Source of the DNA: Cristatella mucedo
Lineage: Eukaryota; Bryozoa; Phylactolaemata; Cristatellidae
Assembly: GCA_009760855.2 (NCBI GenBank)
Contig: WPIO01000003.1
Span: 10,072,501 to 10,136,500, forward strand
Direction of reading: 5' to 3'
DNA length: 64,000 nt
The notes under the pieces were generated by a model that was given only the letters and a program-made list of their open reading frames with translations, made no database searches and was not told where the DNA came from. Of this stretch, positions 23,418 through 36,679 are shown piece by piece; position 1 is the stretch's first letter, and every line of letters begins with the position of its first letter. The position numbers and the translations under genes are program-made.

Positions 23418-25409
23418 CAGTTGTCCCTCGCCACTTCGCGCTTCGACCTTCACGGCTTTACTCTTTCGCGGTTTTTTTCACATACACACATATTCGGGTT
23501 CGACGAATTACCGCAATCCACCGCAATTCACTCGAATTAGGCTAATATCGTCTAGACATTGCCGAGCTCACATTTTTCGCTGATATTGCAGTACACGTTC
23601 GAATTTATCTGTCCACCAAATTTCTTGTCGCTGCTCGCACGCGCACTTATGCAAATGAGCTTCGACGCTGGACGCCTGTGCCGTAAATCCACCGCAATCC
23701 ATTCTAGTTCCCATCAAATCCACCACAAATCAGCTGCGCACAGCTCCAAAAAGTTTGGAATATCAAACAACGCTACGTGCACAATGTACCCAGAAAATTT
23801 CGTTGAACGCGCACAATTTCCAAGCTCCAATTTTCATTCTACGCAAAATCTTACTGCTCGAGCACATACTTTCAACCCTTTCAATCAGCTCTGACCGCTT
23901 AATTTTGGGCAATCCATGGCAATCGACGGCAATGGTAGGGGAAAATAGGGTAATCCATTACGATCCATCGCAAATCATTGAAAAGTGACTGGGCCAAGAT
24001 CAAATTCATCTTACCTGTCACAGCCCACCGTGTTTAAAGTGCAATCATGTCCTTTCAACCAATCGAGCACGTACAATCACGAGCTACTAGTGGCAATCGG
24101 CGGCAATGGCCTGGGCAAGTACCCAAATTCGCGGCAAATTGTGCGCGTTCAATCGACGACAATGCACGGCAATCAACGGCAATGGCCCGGGGAAATAAGT
24201 CAATCCGGAACAGTCCGTTGTAAATAGACTGACAGTTGCTGAGAGAAGCTCCAACTTTCTTGCGTATTGCACTGCATTGCATTAAACTTGCGGCCACACT
24301 TTTAAACAATGGAACGAAAATTTGTGAGTGCACTTAAAACTGAGTCTAGTCTTATATACAATTTCAAGTAGAGCTTCGCGATGGCGATTACCAGGAAAGC
24401 TACCACAATCCACTCTATTCCATTGCAAATCATCCTTAAATCGCCATCGCGAAGCTCTACTTGAAATTGTATATAAGACTAGACTCAGTTTTAAGTGCAC
24501 TCACAAATTTTCGTTCCATTGTTTAAAAGTGTGGCCGCAAGTTTAATGCAATGCAGTGCAATACGCAAGAAAGTTGGAGCTTCTCTCAGCAACTGTCAGT
24601 CTATTTACAACGGACTGTTCCGGATTGACTTATTTCCCCGGGCCATTGCCGTTGATTGCCGTGCATTGTCGTCGATTGAACGCGCACAATTTGCCGCGAA
24701 TTTGGGTACTTGCCCAGGCCATTGCCGCCGATTGCCACTAGTAGCTCGTGATTGTACGTGCTCGATTGGTTGAAAGGACATGATTGCACTTTAAACACGG
24801 TGGGCTGTGACAGGTAAGATGAATTTGATCTTGGCCCAGTCACTTTTCAATGATTTGCGATGGATCGTAATGGATTACCCTATTTTCCCCTACCATTGCC
24901 GTCGATTGCCATGGATTGCCCAAAATTAAGCGGTCAGAGCTGATTGAAAGGGTTGAAAGTATGTGCTCGAGCAGTAAGATTTTGCGTAGAATGAAAATTG
25001 GAGCTTGGAAATTGTGCGCGTTCAACGAAATTTTCTGGGTACATTGTGCACGTAGCGTTGTTTGATATTCCAAACTTTGTGGAGCTGTGCGCAGCTGATT
25101 TGTGGTGGATTTGATGGGAACTAGAATGGATTGCGGTGGATTTACGGCACAGGCGTCCAGCGTCGAAGCTCATTTGCATAAGTGCGCGTGCGAGCAGCGA
25201 CAAGAAATTTGGTGGACAGATAAATTCGAACGTGTACTGCAATATCAGCGAAAAATGTGAGCTCGGCAATGTCTAGACGATATTAGCCTAATTCGAGTGA
25301 ATTGCGGTGGATTGCGGTAATTCGTCGAACCCGAATATGTGTGTATGTGAAAAAACCGCGAAAGAGTAAAGCCGCGAAGGTCGAAGCGCGAAGTGGCGAG
25401 GGACAACTG
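23418..25409. mobile_element. Palindromic (foldback-like) element with pogo/Tigger-type ends
   Basis: Both ends read inward CAGTTGTCCCTCGCCACTTC and continue in near-perfect inverted repeat for about 972 bp. Each is preceded by TATA (a TA target duplication is possible). The ends resemble pogo/Tigger elements, which begin CAGTTG/CAGTCAAC. The interior is non-coding and rich in degenerate CGGCAAT/CAATCCACCG motifs. The giant palindrome's axis lies in its 49-bp spacer. Whether its long inverted repeats predate the giant palindrome, or are simply the two copies produced by it, cannot be told from this window. Confidence 0.6.
24390..24438. other. Spacer at the palindrome centre
   Basis: 49 bp of unpaired, asymmetric sequence between the arms (left arm ends ATGGCGATT at 24389; right arm begins AATCGCCAT at 24439). 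It contains the same CAATCCA/GCAAATCAT wording as the flanking arms. Confidence 0.9.
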
Positions 25410-25432
25410 TATATACATACACTCATACGCTT

Positions 25433-25552
25433 AATTAATCAAGTTAAGGCGCTCGCCTCGACTGAGGTCAAGTTGATGACCGGCATAGAGGACTCGAGCC
25501 CCATGGCATCTGTGAGGCGCCTGAAGAGAGATTAAGTTATCTTTTGGAGATA
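25433..25552 (+). mobile_element. SINE family A copy (diverged), right
   Basis: Plus-strand mirror of 23283-23395: head near AAGTTAAGGCGCTCGCCTCG, B-box-like CTCGAGCCCC, then GAGAGATTAAGTTATCTTTT. Confidence 0.6.
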
Positions 25553-25652
25553 TACAGATGAATGATATATATATAATATAATTGTATAAAATTTGCTTCT
25601 ACAATGATAGGTCTATATATATTTATCATTTATAGTGCACAGTTTTTCGAAG

Positions 25653-25736
25653 CCCGTGATAGCTCAGTTGGTAGAGCGGAGGACTGTAGTATCGTCTGTA
25701 ATCCTTAGGTCACCGGTTCGAATCCGGTTCGCGGGA
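25653..25736 (+). tRNA. tRNA-Tyr(GUA) with 11-nt intron (right copy)
   Basis: Sequence identical to the minus-strand copy at 23090-23173, including the intron. It is followed by AATTTTTG, a Pol III-type terminator. The two genes are head-to-head, 2.5 kb apart, on either side of the palindromic transposon. Confidence 0.95.
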
Positions 25737-25740
25737 ATTT

Positions 25741-26812
25741 TTGTCTCGTTATTTTCACGATTTATCTCTCGCCGATGTGATTGCCAGGCACAACCTAGGC
25801 CTTCACTTCTATTATGCAGATGACAACTCAGTTGTACCTTTGCTTTATAGCTCCCAGGCTTCCAGCTGCTCGAATTCTCTCTACTCGCTTGCTGCATGTC
25901 TAGGTGACATCTGCAGAACAATTTTCTTAAATATAAAAATGATAAAACCAACGTACTAGTTATGGCCAAACTAAGTTTGATTTAGAAATTCTAAAGGTTA
26001 ATCGGCTCGGCCTGCATATCTTTTGTTGAATCTGCACGAAATCTAGGTGTCATGTTCCAAAGTGACCTTTCATTAGATGACCACACCATCTCCACAGTCA
26101 AGTCTCCTACTTTCAGCGACATAACGTAGCTTAAAATCGGGCTTGTTTAGGCAGGGATACTTCATCTAAATTGGTCCGTGCATTGTGACAGTTCATTTTG
26201 ACTTCTGTAACTCACAGCTTGCTGGTCTACCTGCCTGTGCAATCAGGCGCTTACAGCTGGTACACAACTCTGCAGCTAGGTTTGTCTGTCGTGAGCGTCG
26301 CAGTTACCACATCCCACCACTACTCGCCGACCTCGACCTACACTGGCTCCAAGTCAAGCAACGCATCGAGTTCAAGGTTTCGTCACTCACTTTGAGGTCC
26401 CTTAACTCTTTGGCACCAGCCTACCTATCAGATTTACTTCCCCACCAGGCTAAGCAGCGTACCATCCGCTTTTCGAAATCTAATTGTTTAGCTATACCTC
26501 GTAAGAACCTCAAAACCTTTGGAGTCCGTGCCTTTAGTTCGTATGCTCCTACAGCCTGGAGCTCACTCCCGACTTGCGTCACGGTATCTCCTGACTTGAC
26601 CACATTTAAAAAGAAACTAAAAATGCGTCTACTTATCGCAGTATTTAGTGGGTCTCTGCGATTGTCTTTCGTACCTGCTTACACTGTGCCTGCTGCTTTC
26701 GGATGTTACCGCCAATCATTTGGGAATGCTTTCTATACAGCATCTGTAAAGTGCCTAGAAAGAGATTCAGTTCTCTCGGGGTGTTAAGCAAATTTATTAC
26801 TCTTATGATTAT
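25741..26812 (+). mobile_element. 5'-truncated LINE next to tRNA-Tyr (right copy)
   Basis: Mirror of 22016-23086. A continuous frame at 26185-26787 carries LAPAYLSDLLPHQAKQRTIR, and an upstream frame carries YYADD. It ends in GAGATTCAGTTCTC and an ATT-poor tail. Confidence 0.88.
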
Positions 26813-27793
26813 AATTATTATAAGAAAGCAGAGAAATAACAACCGAACTCACACGTGACTCTGGCTAGGGAGTAAAACAATAGCGCTTCAAGAAGCACTG
26901 CAGCTTAGATATTGAGACTGAAATAATATGAAATAATAGTGCCCTGGCACACCAGGCTCAATTTTCACCAATGGCTCATTGTGGATCCGTGTTCATGCTC
27001 TGGCTTTTGTACAGCCCTATAATGTCTGCTTTTGGGCGAGCAACTGAATTTTGGCCATTGAGAATTTTATTGATTTCTCTTTGATATCGGTTTGTGGCCT
27101 AGCAGTTTGACGTGTATTTATGGCAGGGTTCTTTGATAACGATATTGTATATATTGCCCGTCGGAGGCAGGATGGCCAAGGCAAGATGGCTATAGCCTGC
27201 CGGCCCGAGTGAGGGCTCGTTTGAAATTCGTTTGAAATACACCTTAAGGCTTTCTTGGGCGTGCTAATTTGCGTCTTTGCGTTTCGTATTCGGTGTTTCA
27301 GTGTTTGCTTTTCATCGGGCTCGTAATTAAAGTTAAGCGCATGGACAAGCTTCGCTGATGATTTAAGGAGCTACTTAATGAGTGGTCGGTCGGCAGTTCA
27401 ATGCTAAGGTCAAGGCCGAGTGGCAATCGAGCTGCACGAGAATCCTCTCCCTTTCTGATTTAGATTCTCAAGTTTATGTGCGCAAAGTGTGATCGTATAT
27501 TGGGAGGGAAGCTTAGCGCAGCGGGTGGTAATCGGGTGTGCTGCTTGAACAGAATCTCTCCAGTGCTGGCTTAACTGTTCGATGGCTCAGGTGGATGCGT
27601 TCAGCAATGACAGCAGCTTCGGCCAGGATGACGTACACAGCGCCTGGGAATCTACAAGAAACCCATTTCCCACAGTCATATCTGGCATATAGCCAACTCA
27701 TTTTTTAAATAACACCAACTGGCCTAACATCAGTAAGCAAATATATCAATAATTTAAGCAATAATAGCAAATTGTAATATTTCTCTTTTTTCA

Positions 27794-28434
27794 GAAGCAG
27801 AGCCGAAATTTTAATTTAGGTTTTTTTTTACTAAGCTTTATGTTAACATTGCTATATAGATCATATAATTATGAGGTAGTTATCAGGACCTTGAAGCCTT
27901 GGCACTTGCAATGGGAAGTTTGAAACCTGCAACTATTACCTTGTTCAATCTTAGCGACGGTTTTCGGTAGTACCCTTTCAATTAAAGGTCATGGAAGACA
28001 CAGTGTCACCTTGAACTCTTCTAAATACTAGCTACGATCAGACTTTCATAGCGCCGACGAGATGCTGTAGGGCCATCTGGACTATACTTGTGTTAGTAGG
28101 GGGCAACGTGAACATGGCCGGGGGAGCTCGAGTAGCAATGAGCGGTGGGGCACTGGGCTCACTTCACGACTCTTCAGTTGTGCGTTTGAGCCCTGAAGCA
28201 TGCAATGAAGAATTCCTTTCTGAAAGCAGTATGAAAGCCGCACAGGCCATCCTGGCGCTGTTTAAATGAGGCTACTGGATCAGCTAATCTTTACTTGTTT
28301 ATGATGCTCAGGGGATTTGCAAGCCGGCCGTTCATACTTCACTGAGGTTACAGCGCCCGGCTGGCATCCTGTGTCACATCGCGGGTCAAAACTTAATAGG
28401 GAAGCTAGTGCAAGCGCATCCACCCAGAGCACGA
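27794..28434. repeat. 641-bp block private to the right arm
   Basis: The left arm joins TTTTTTCA directly to TCTGTTTAAAC (at 21031/21032). The right arm has 641 bp between them. There is no clear target-site duplication, so this is either an insertion here or a deletion in the left arm. It contains a SINE family B copy. Confidence 0.9.
28130..28300 (+). mobile_element. tRNA-derived SINE (family B)
   Basis: tRNA-like head with a B-box-like GCGTTTGAGCCCTG near 28184-28197, and a body ending AAATGAGGCTACTGGATCAG near 28265-28285. The closing motif (GAGGCTG…ATCAGCT) is shared with copies at 37293-37465, 42187-42352 and 62040-62215. Confidence 0.6.
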
Positions 28435-29093
28435 TCTGTTTAAACATTGCGGTGGGTGGCCAAAATATTCAGCAGCTGCAATGTCCGCAGATGACCAATA
28501 GCTTCCTAGGCACATTTTACAATGCGACAAAATGATTCGGACTGCCGCAGCAGCGTTTCTAACCAAGTGCCGTAATCGATTATATTTCTTTTGGATCCAT
28601 GCGGCTAATTTTCTGACTCCTTACGAACGCAGCACCGGAACTTTGGGAAGCCATGCCTTGAATGTGTTAACATGTGATCCATGAAAAAAATGGAGCTCCC
28701 TTCGAGCCAGCCTACTTCACTAAATTATTCAGTTTTATGGCAAGTGTGCGACGTGTTTTAAAATCATTCAAACATTTAATTAGACTACTCCTGCGTTGAA
28801 ACCAAGTTTATTTAATACTCGAGTCACTCTTCCTTCCGCTCACACGTGACAGGGTCCTGTAGAGCCATCTGAACGCGCATCGTGTAGAAGCCATAATGCT
28901 CTAACGTGTTCTCTCGCAGGATTCACAGAGCTCGCGTTTCACTCCTGAGTGACAACTGCGGACCTCGGTGAGGTCAAAAGCAGTGGCCGGTTCCGCAGAA
29001 ACACCGCGAGAAGTGCCTGTCAAGTAATACGGCGACGGCCATATCTCGGCAGTAGGGTCCGCTGCCAATCCTTTGGGATAGAGTCCTAACTGG

Positions 29094-29199
29094 GCTTGTT
29101 ACAACGGCCTTGTAGCATTTATTAAAAGATGGCAACCTTCAGCCAGCTTTACACAAAACGTCACCAGGTCATGGGTAGGCACAGGTCGGGGCCCGGTAA
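29094..29199 (+). repeat. Source segment of the 106-bp junction duplicate
   Basis: GCTTGTTACAACGGCC … GGGGCCCGGTAA. It is repeated in the same orientation at 36928-37033. The shared ACAGGTCGGGGCCCGG is specific to the right arm; the left arm differs there. Confidence 0.9.
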
Positions 29200-29650
29200 G
29201 TGTTCGCATTGAGCGAGCGTCCTTCCTAGGATGTGCCGTGTCGTCACGTGCCTTGCAGCCACATTTACCCATTTCATCTCAGGTAGCTGACGACCGTCAG
29301 ATATGACTTGTATACACACTTACCCATTACTTGTCATGTAGCTGACGAACAACAGCGCTCTAAGTTAAAATAGAGATGCATTTATTCAAAACGTGTAGCA
29401 AAGCGTACCTAGACAATGCCTTCGAAATCGTGATATGCTTCTTAATGTTTCGCCAGCCAAAATCTGGCACGCACATACGAGGGGGTAATTTTACTGGGGC
29501 GACAGGTATATATATTTTTCTCTGAAGCTGACAGCACTATCAATCGGTACGTGACGAGTACATTGCAGTAGCAAATTATATGCCCGTAGCCGAGCCATGC
29601 AGCCATGCATCTAGCTCGTACAGCTCGACTGGCTGCCATTCGTAGCACAT

Positions 29651-29985
<335 letters not shown>

Positions 29986-31439
29986 CTCATCACTTTGTCA
30001 GCGATTTGATTGACCAAGTGGCGTCGCAGCTTCTGCTGGTGCTGGTGCTGCTGCTGCAGCCACCGCCGCTGCGGCTTAGATGGAGATGGGTCGGCGGGTG
30101 CGGGACTTGAGACGAGCCGGTGACCCGTCTGTAGCTCGCTCCTCCAGCTGTGATCAATTGTCGTCGTCGCGAATCACTTAGTTACTCTGCATCGGGCGCC
30201 AAGTCATGTTCATGCCCGAGCGAAATGTTAGCGATAGAGAGCGTCGGCGGTCATCTGAGACTGCTGCGGCTTCCGCGATAGCAGAACGCTACCGGATATA
30301 GCCGCCGATGCAGCCGCAGCAGCTGCTGCTGCTGCTGCGTGCCTCCGAGTGCTCTACTGACCGATTGCTCTCTGTACCGAGTAGCTCGCGCTACACAGCA
30401 AACGAGTGCGAGCGTCATACGGGGCACGCTCCCAGGCCGAAAGCGAACCGAGAAGGAACGAGCGCTTTAGATGGTCTGCCATGGCCAGGCGCTTTTCCGA
30501 CAGGACCATACTCGTGCACAGGACTCGTAAGCGTGCACTATAGCGAACCCAATTGAACACGCCCAGGCGAGGCTTCGCTTGAGCGTGGCTGGGATTTTAA
30601 ACTGTCGTCCCGCCGAGTCGTAGGGCTCTTGCTCACTGCGATCTCGGAGGGAACAATGTGCGCACAGCAAAAGCTTGGCTGCCGAATGCTTGGTGACTTT
30701 TATCTGAGGGCCGCCAATTCCACCCTGCTTGACTGCTTCTGTTCTCAGCCTTTGCTAGGCCTTCTCAGACGAAGCAGTAAGCCTCGTCATTCAAGCCTTT
30801 TGCCTTCCAGTGAGAGAAAATCAAGCTTGGATAAAGCACTTGGATAAACAAATAAGCCGCCCATGTCTGTTAGCAGTGAAGGTGCAATTCGGTGACTCGT
30901 TGCTCGATAACGACCCTACCGATGAATCTAAATGCTGCTATTTCGTCTCTTATGCAACAGCGGCAACTTGGACCGTTTTGGCATGGAGGATATAACCCCA
31001 TGGCCAATGCCAATGCCATCTCCGGAAGCACAAATACTGTATGGCGTCGGGCATTTATGCGGCCTCGGCCATAGATTATCGCATAATCGGTTCCTAGTCA
31101 TTGCAATTCAGGAACTACGAATAATGAGTACACATAACTTAGCTCATCACCGGTGCCTAACTCACCCAGAGTCCTGCAGCAGACGAGGCTCACTCTAACT
31201 GCCGCAGCAAGGGAGATGATAGCCAATAAGAACCTCATGTCGCTACATGCCGACGTGTAAAAATAAATGCAGCTGACCTTAATATTTTACTTACTGCAGG
31301 CTGCGCTCCAGCTTCTGTTTGCATACCACGGCTGGACTGGACTTCCCAGTCCAGCCATTGAGGTGTGTTTACACAAAAAGTGTTAGACAGGCTCTGGTCT
31401 GTAGGTCATGGTAGGTCACTGGCCGATAACGTGGTTTCA

Positions 31440-31449
31440 CACACACACA

Positions 31450-31480
<31 letters not shown>

Positions 31481-31481
31481 G

Positions 31482-31524
<43 letters not shown>

Positions 31525-31546
31525 AGAGAGAGAGAGAGAGAGAGAG
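31440..31546. repeat. Compound microsatellite (AC/GCAC)n(TA)n(GA)n
   Basis: Mirror of 17903-18012. Confidence 0.95.
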
Positions 31547-32336
31547 ATATTTATTGATACATGTCGCATGCTGTCTTTGTTGACGCAGGGCCACTTTGCC
31601 TACTACAAGAGCGAGTTCAGTCAAGAGCTGACTCGACAGTTAGTCAATCAGAGGTTCACGGCCGATACTAGAGCGATGCGATCAAAGGTTTTGTGCTTGC
31701 ACAACACATCTATATATGAAAAAGTGCTCATACGTGCCTGGGCGGAGGTGGCTTACACAAGCCGAGCGCGACTGCTCTCGTTCATGCCGGCAACGTGCAG
31801 TAAGTTACTAGTGCATTAAGCCGGCGGACGACTAGGAGCTGCAAGTACGTCGAGGAGCGATTCGGGTGAAAAGAAATGCAGCCACGCCAGCCGCTCGGCG
31901 GCGGCGGCGGCGGCGGCGACGTCCGCGCACCGACCGCCGCCGCCGAGCTTTAGCGTCTTGCTCTCTCACCCGGCCGGCGTTGGACATGCGGCTCCGCTCG
32001 AGTCGAGGCGTGCTGCTTAAAGCGCGTCACGTTTTCTGCCCAGGTGCCGCCCCCCCCGCCGCGAGTGACGCTGAAAAGTGCTAGAGCAGGCGCGGCGCCC
32101 GTCTCCTGAGGGATATTCCGAGAAACCCACGGATTGCATGCCAAATTTTGACTCCCTTTTGTATGATGCGGGACTCCCTCACGCGGCCACCTGAGCAGAA
32201 AAGGCAGAGCAATCCATGTTCAGCGATCTCAAACGACGAGTATTTTTCCGTCGAAGGCATCATCTATGATAGCGTCCTGAAAAATATGCGCGTCTTTGAA
32301 TTGCGTCGCTGCTCAGTCTTCTCAAAACATTTGGCT

Positions 32337-32417
32337 AATAATAGTAATAGTAATATTATCATTTCGTGGGCAACCTAGGAGAATTAAATCTCCTTCTAAG
32401 CACTTTACATATGCCAG
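32337..32417 (-). mobile_element. LINE 3'-end fragment (mirror)
   Basis: Mirror of 17035-17115: GGAGAATTAAATCTCC hairpin and ATT-type repeat. Confidence 0.65.
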
Positions 32418-33413
32418 AGAGAAATTAGGAACAATGTGTCGGCGTCTACACGCAGTGGCTTAATTTAAGTGCAGTCATTCGTCCTCAAATTATACAACTG
32501 GCAAACGTTCGCCGCCTGTCGTCGTGTGCGCCATACGCATTCACTTCATCGCTAGTGCGTCTTTATATAGAGTGTTGCGATAGTTTTCTCTCTCTCGTCT
32601 TTGATGGCATCTAATTGAGATGAGAGTAAACATAATGCTTCAATTAATATTCTGTCCAATCGCTTAGTCGATTACGGATCTTAATCGAAATAATTGCAAC
32701 ATGTTGACAGCTCTAAGATTTTAGGTGTTTTTAGTTTTTTAGGAAAGAACTGGGAAGCATTTTAGCGCCTCCGCTGTTTCTAACCCATGCGGTGGCTGCA
32801 AAACGGATCAAGAACACCTCGCTACTTTGCAGATATTACCGATGCCGAGGTAGGTCACCTGCAAGAAGGTCACTGAAGAGACTATTAGCTCTCAGTTGAA
32901 GCTCTGCATGCGAGCAGCGAATCCATTTAGGATCGTGCTCATCGTAGTAAGATTTCAGCTTACAATTGACGTGGTCCATACCAAGAATCCACGCCCCAAT
33001 GAATAAAAATGGTGGTGCGAATGTCGCTTCCCTTTCGCCATCTCAAAAACGCACATACTGCACCGTACATAGGACTGAGAACTGTTCAGCGCAAAGCGCA
33101 AGGGTGCATTTAAAACCCAGCTTTATGTGACATGCTCGCATAGTGACTCCTAAGAGAGAAGATGATGCCCTCGGGAGGTTAGCTCACACATTTTCCCGTA
33201 AACAAGAGCAGGAAAATATTTTATCTGCAGTAGGGCTTAAAACGTTAACGGGCGTCGATGTGTGCGTACATACCAGAACACGCATTTCGCTTGATTTTGC
33301 GTTACGCTTATGAGCATCGCCAATGGGACTTGGCGCACAGTAGTGTAATTCATTAAGGTACTTTCTAAACGTGTAGACGCGGCGGCTTCGGATAGCAGCG
33401 TGCATGCGGAGAG

Positions 33414-34354
33414 TATCAAATGCACATGGCAATGAGAGCCGAGTTAGTGCCTGCGTCGCTCTCTTTGATGGAAAGAGTCAAAGCCGGTGGTAGTATTAGT
33501 ACTTTTCCTCTTCCAGACCACGCCCCTGCATTCCCGTTTCTGCTATGGCGTCTACGAGCGCAAGAATCGCCTTCAACAGCCCTGATGTCGTTAAAGGGTG
33601 AGGTGAATATGCCAAAACAGCACTTTCTTTTCAAATTGAATGACGACAAAACCAACTTAATAGTAAGGAGCAAGCTGAGTATTATTTAGAAATTGGAAAA
33701 AATAACCCTCGTTAAGAGTGCGATGTGCACGGCCTGCATATGTCTTGTTGCGTCCGCACCAAATTTTGGTGACCTGTTCCCAAGTGACTGAACTTTCACT
33801 CTGCAGCTAGGCCTGTCTGTCTGGAGTACCGCCGTTGCTACATCCCAATACTTATCGCTAATATGAAGTGGCTCCAAACAAGCAGAATATATACTTCAAG
33901 GTTTTCTCCCTCACCTTTAGGTCCCTTCATCCTCTGGCTCCAGCCTACCTATCAGAACTACTCCGCAACCAGGTTAGGCATAGTACCATTCGCTATTCCG
34001 AGTCAAGCACTTTAGCTGTGCCTCGAATCGACCTCAAATCATTTGGAGACCATGACTTTAGTTCATATGCTTCCAAAGCCGGGAACTCATTGCCGACCGA
34101 CATTATGTCATGTCCTACTTGATGACATTTTAAAAAAGCTGAACGCGCACATTTTCCTCACAGCATTGTATGGGTCCGCTTGGCCGTTTTTTGTCTACCT
34201 ATACGGTCTGACAATATGCATGCTACCAGTACCCGTATTATGCAGCCGGTACTGTGCTACTTGCAACCATTGCTATGTCCATGCTTACTTTATAGTACCT
34301 AGAAAGAGCTAGAAAGTTCTCTGATGGTGATATGCAAGTCTATTAGTACTATTA
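33414..34354 (+). mobile_element. Degenerate LINE (mirror)
   Basis: Mirror of 15095-16035, with FLFKLNDDKTNLIVRSKLSI, LAPAYLSELLRNQVRHSTIR and the decayed tail near 34300. Confidence 0.75.
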
Positions 34355-34891
34355 CTATTATACATTAAATGGCATTATTCTTCGAATTTTTTAACTTCGA
34401 ATCCGCAATTAAAATCGGCTGAATTTTTCAATGTTTCCTGTGGCAAGAAAGAGGGGTTTTTAAGGCCGAGTCTGCTGGGCATGCGGAAAACCCAAAATTT
34501 AGCTCAAAGGACAAAGTTAGACGTTTAGGGTGCGAACAGTCATAGCGAACGATCAGCATTCAAAAACTGACCCTCTTCTCGGCTCGTTTATTTGTGGCAG
34601 CAAGATTTGCTTGGCTTTCCTTATAGCTTAAAACTATTGCTAGAACTAATTTCTACAGCTAGCCTGCATTGTTCTACGGAGAGATGCACAGCTGCTTATA
34701 TATAATTCAGGCGCGCGTTCGCAGAAACGTGCGGGGGGGAGAGAGGCGGGACGCCTCGGTGGCAACAGCTGGTGCCATCTTTAAAAGTCAGAATTTGGCT
34801 TGTTCGCAGAATTTCCGGCTGCGGATAACTTTAGTCTATGCGAGCTCGTACGCACTGGAAATAGTTTTCATAAACGATAGCTCATTTCAGG

Positions 34892-36061
34892 CAGTGGCGT
34901 AGTGAGACCATTTGGCGCCCGAGGACCAAGCTACAATTGGCGCCCTTTCCCTTTTAAAAAATGGCTGAAAAAATAAGTCTACCACAGAAGAATGAAAAAA
35001 CGTGCTAACAGACGTATGGAGACGAGGCGGTTTTCTTAACTGTAGAAAAGGTACAAGGTAGCTATCACAGCTTTAACTTGGTTGCATTTTTCTGGCATTG
35101 AGCGATTCAAACTAGTTTATTACAGTTTGAAAGTCAATATTTTCCAGTGTTTTTTCTCTCTATGTATAACAGGCCAAATCAAAGAGTCGATCTTGACCCA
35201 GTGATACTCTCAGATAAGACAGGGTTATCTTCAGCTTGATAAAGGAACGTTCACAACTGGCAACTGATTCAGCTATAATGAGATGAACTTACAAAGGAAT
35301 CTCTCAAATAAGGAAACATATCGTCTCCGTAACTAATAATGAAAGACACGAGTTCCAGTTGAGTCTTTCGTGCTGAGTCGTGACGTGTGGCAAGAAGCAA
35401 TTTACAATCATATATTTCGTTTTACGGCTCTGTTCTATCAACGTCTAAACAATAGAGTTCTCCAAGATCTAGACATTTCTGGAGGAGTTTGGTCAGGTCA
35501 AGTTTCTTCAAAAGCTCAACTTCCTACAAGAGACCAAATTTGACATAAAGATCTGTGAGCCGAGAAAACCTAGTTGCAGTTTCTTATCGGAGATAGTCTA
35601 TGCTGTTTTTCATTATTTTCTAAATCTCCTCCGCCGCCGTGAGATCTCGACATCTCGAGAGAGTTCTCCAGGCATCTGTGTCCTTCGGCGGAGCCGTCGT
35701 TCACCAGCAGCTCCCCACAATTCTCATCTCCTTTCGGCTTCTGGAAGTGATTCTTGGAACAGGTCTTCTCGAAGTCTGTACAGTTCAATCTCAAGAGAGT
35801 GGAGGTCACGAGAGGCGTCTTTGAAGTTCATCTTTGGATCCTGCACTCTTTTCTGAACGCGGTCAATCTTCCTGAAGATGCTGTACCGAAATGGCCACAG
35901 AGCGAGCCCAAAATTTAAAGTTCAAAATACATTGTAGGAGACGGCCAGCCTCACTTCTTTTTCCATTTGTTCCACTTGGGTCATCAGACTGTGGCTCCAA
36001 AAGACCTACAATCATGTTTAATCTATCATTGATAGCTTTCACAGCCTCCAACCTTGCACCC
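34892..36061 (-). pseudogene. hAT transposase C-terminal remnant (mirror)
   Basis: Mirror of 13385-14555. The hAT-like terminus CAGTGGCGTAGTGAGACC starts at 34892. Small differences from the left copy are present (for example near 35100-35220 and 35490). Confidence 0.8.
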
Positions 36062-36291
36062 CACCTAATAGTGTGGGCATGGCTACGCCCACAATGCTAC
36101 TCCGCCCCAGCCGCACTTACACCACTCCGCCCGAGCAACGGACGTGCTGAGCACCACCTCATTAGGCACTGCAGTTGGACAGCATCGGCTAACTAAGCTG
36201 GATTTAATTGGAACGGGTCGACTGTGGTCGGCTGATCCACTCGTCCTGCAGCGAGGAACTTTCTGCTTGTCCACCGGCCTGTGTGGACGCT

Positions 36292-36484
<193 letters not shown>

Positions 36485-36679
36485 TCTCCCTCTCTTTCTC
36501 TTCTTTCCGCAAGCTTCGGAGCTGCTTCCACGACATACTTCCACGACATACTTCCACGACGATTACTACATCCGTATGTACGCTCGTACGCTTTCGTTGC
36601 CTGCGTATAATTCAATACAGCCGTCGTCTTCAGTACACCAACTAGCTTATGGGGGCAACGTTCATCTTCGTCGTCGCAC

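Noticed and set aside
23559-25269. ORF pairs mirrored across the palindrome centre (for example 111 codons at 23559 and 24934)
   Set aside because: They exist because the arms are reverse complements. The sequence is the non-coding interior of the foldback-like element, with CAATCC/GGCAAT motifs and no protein features.
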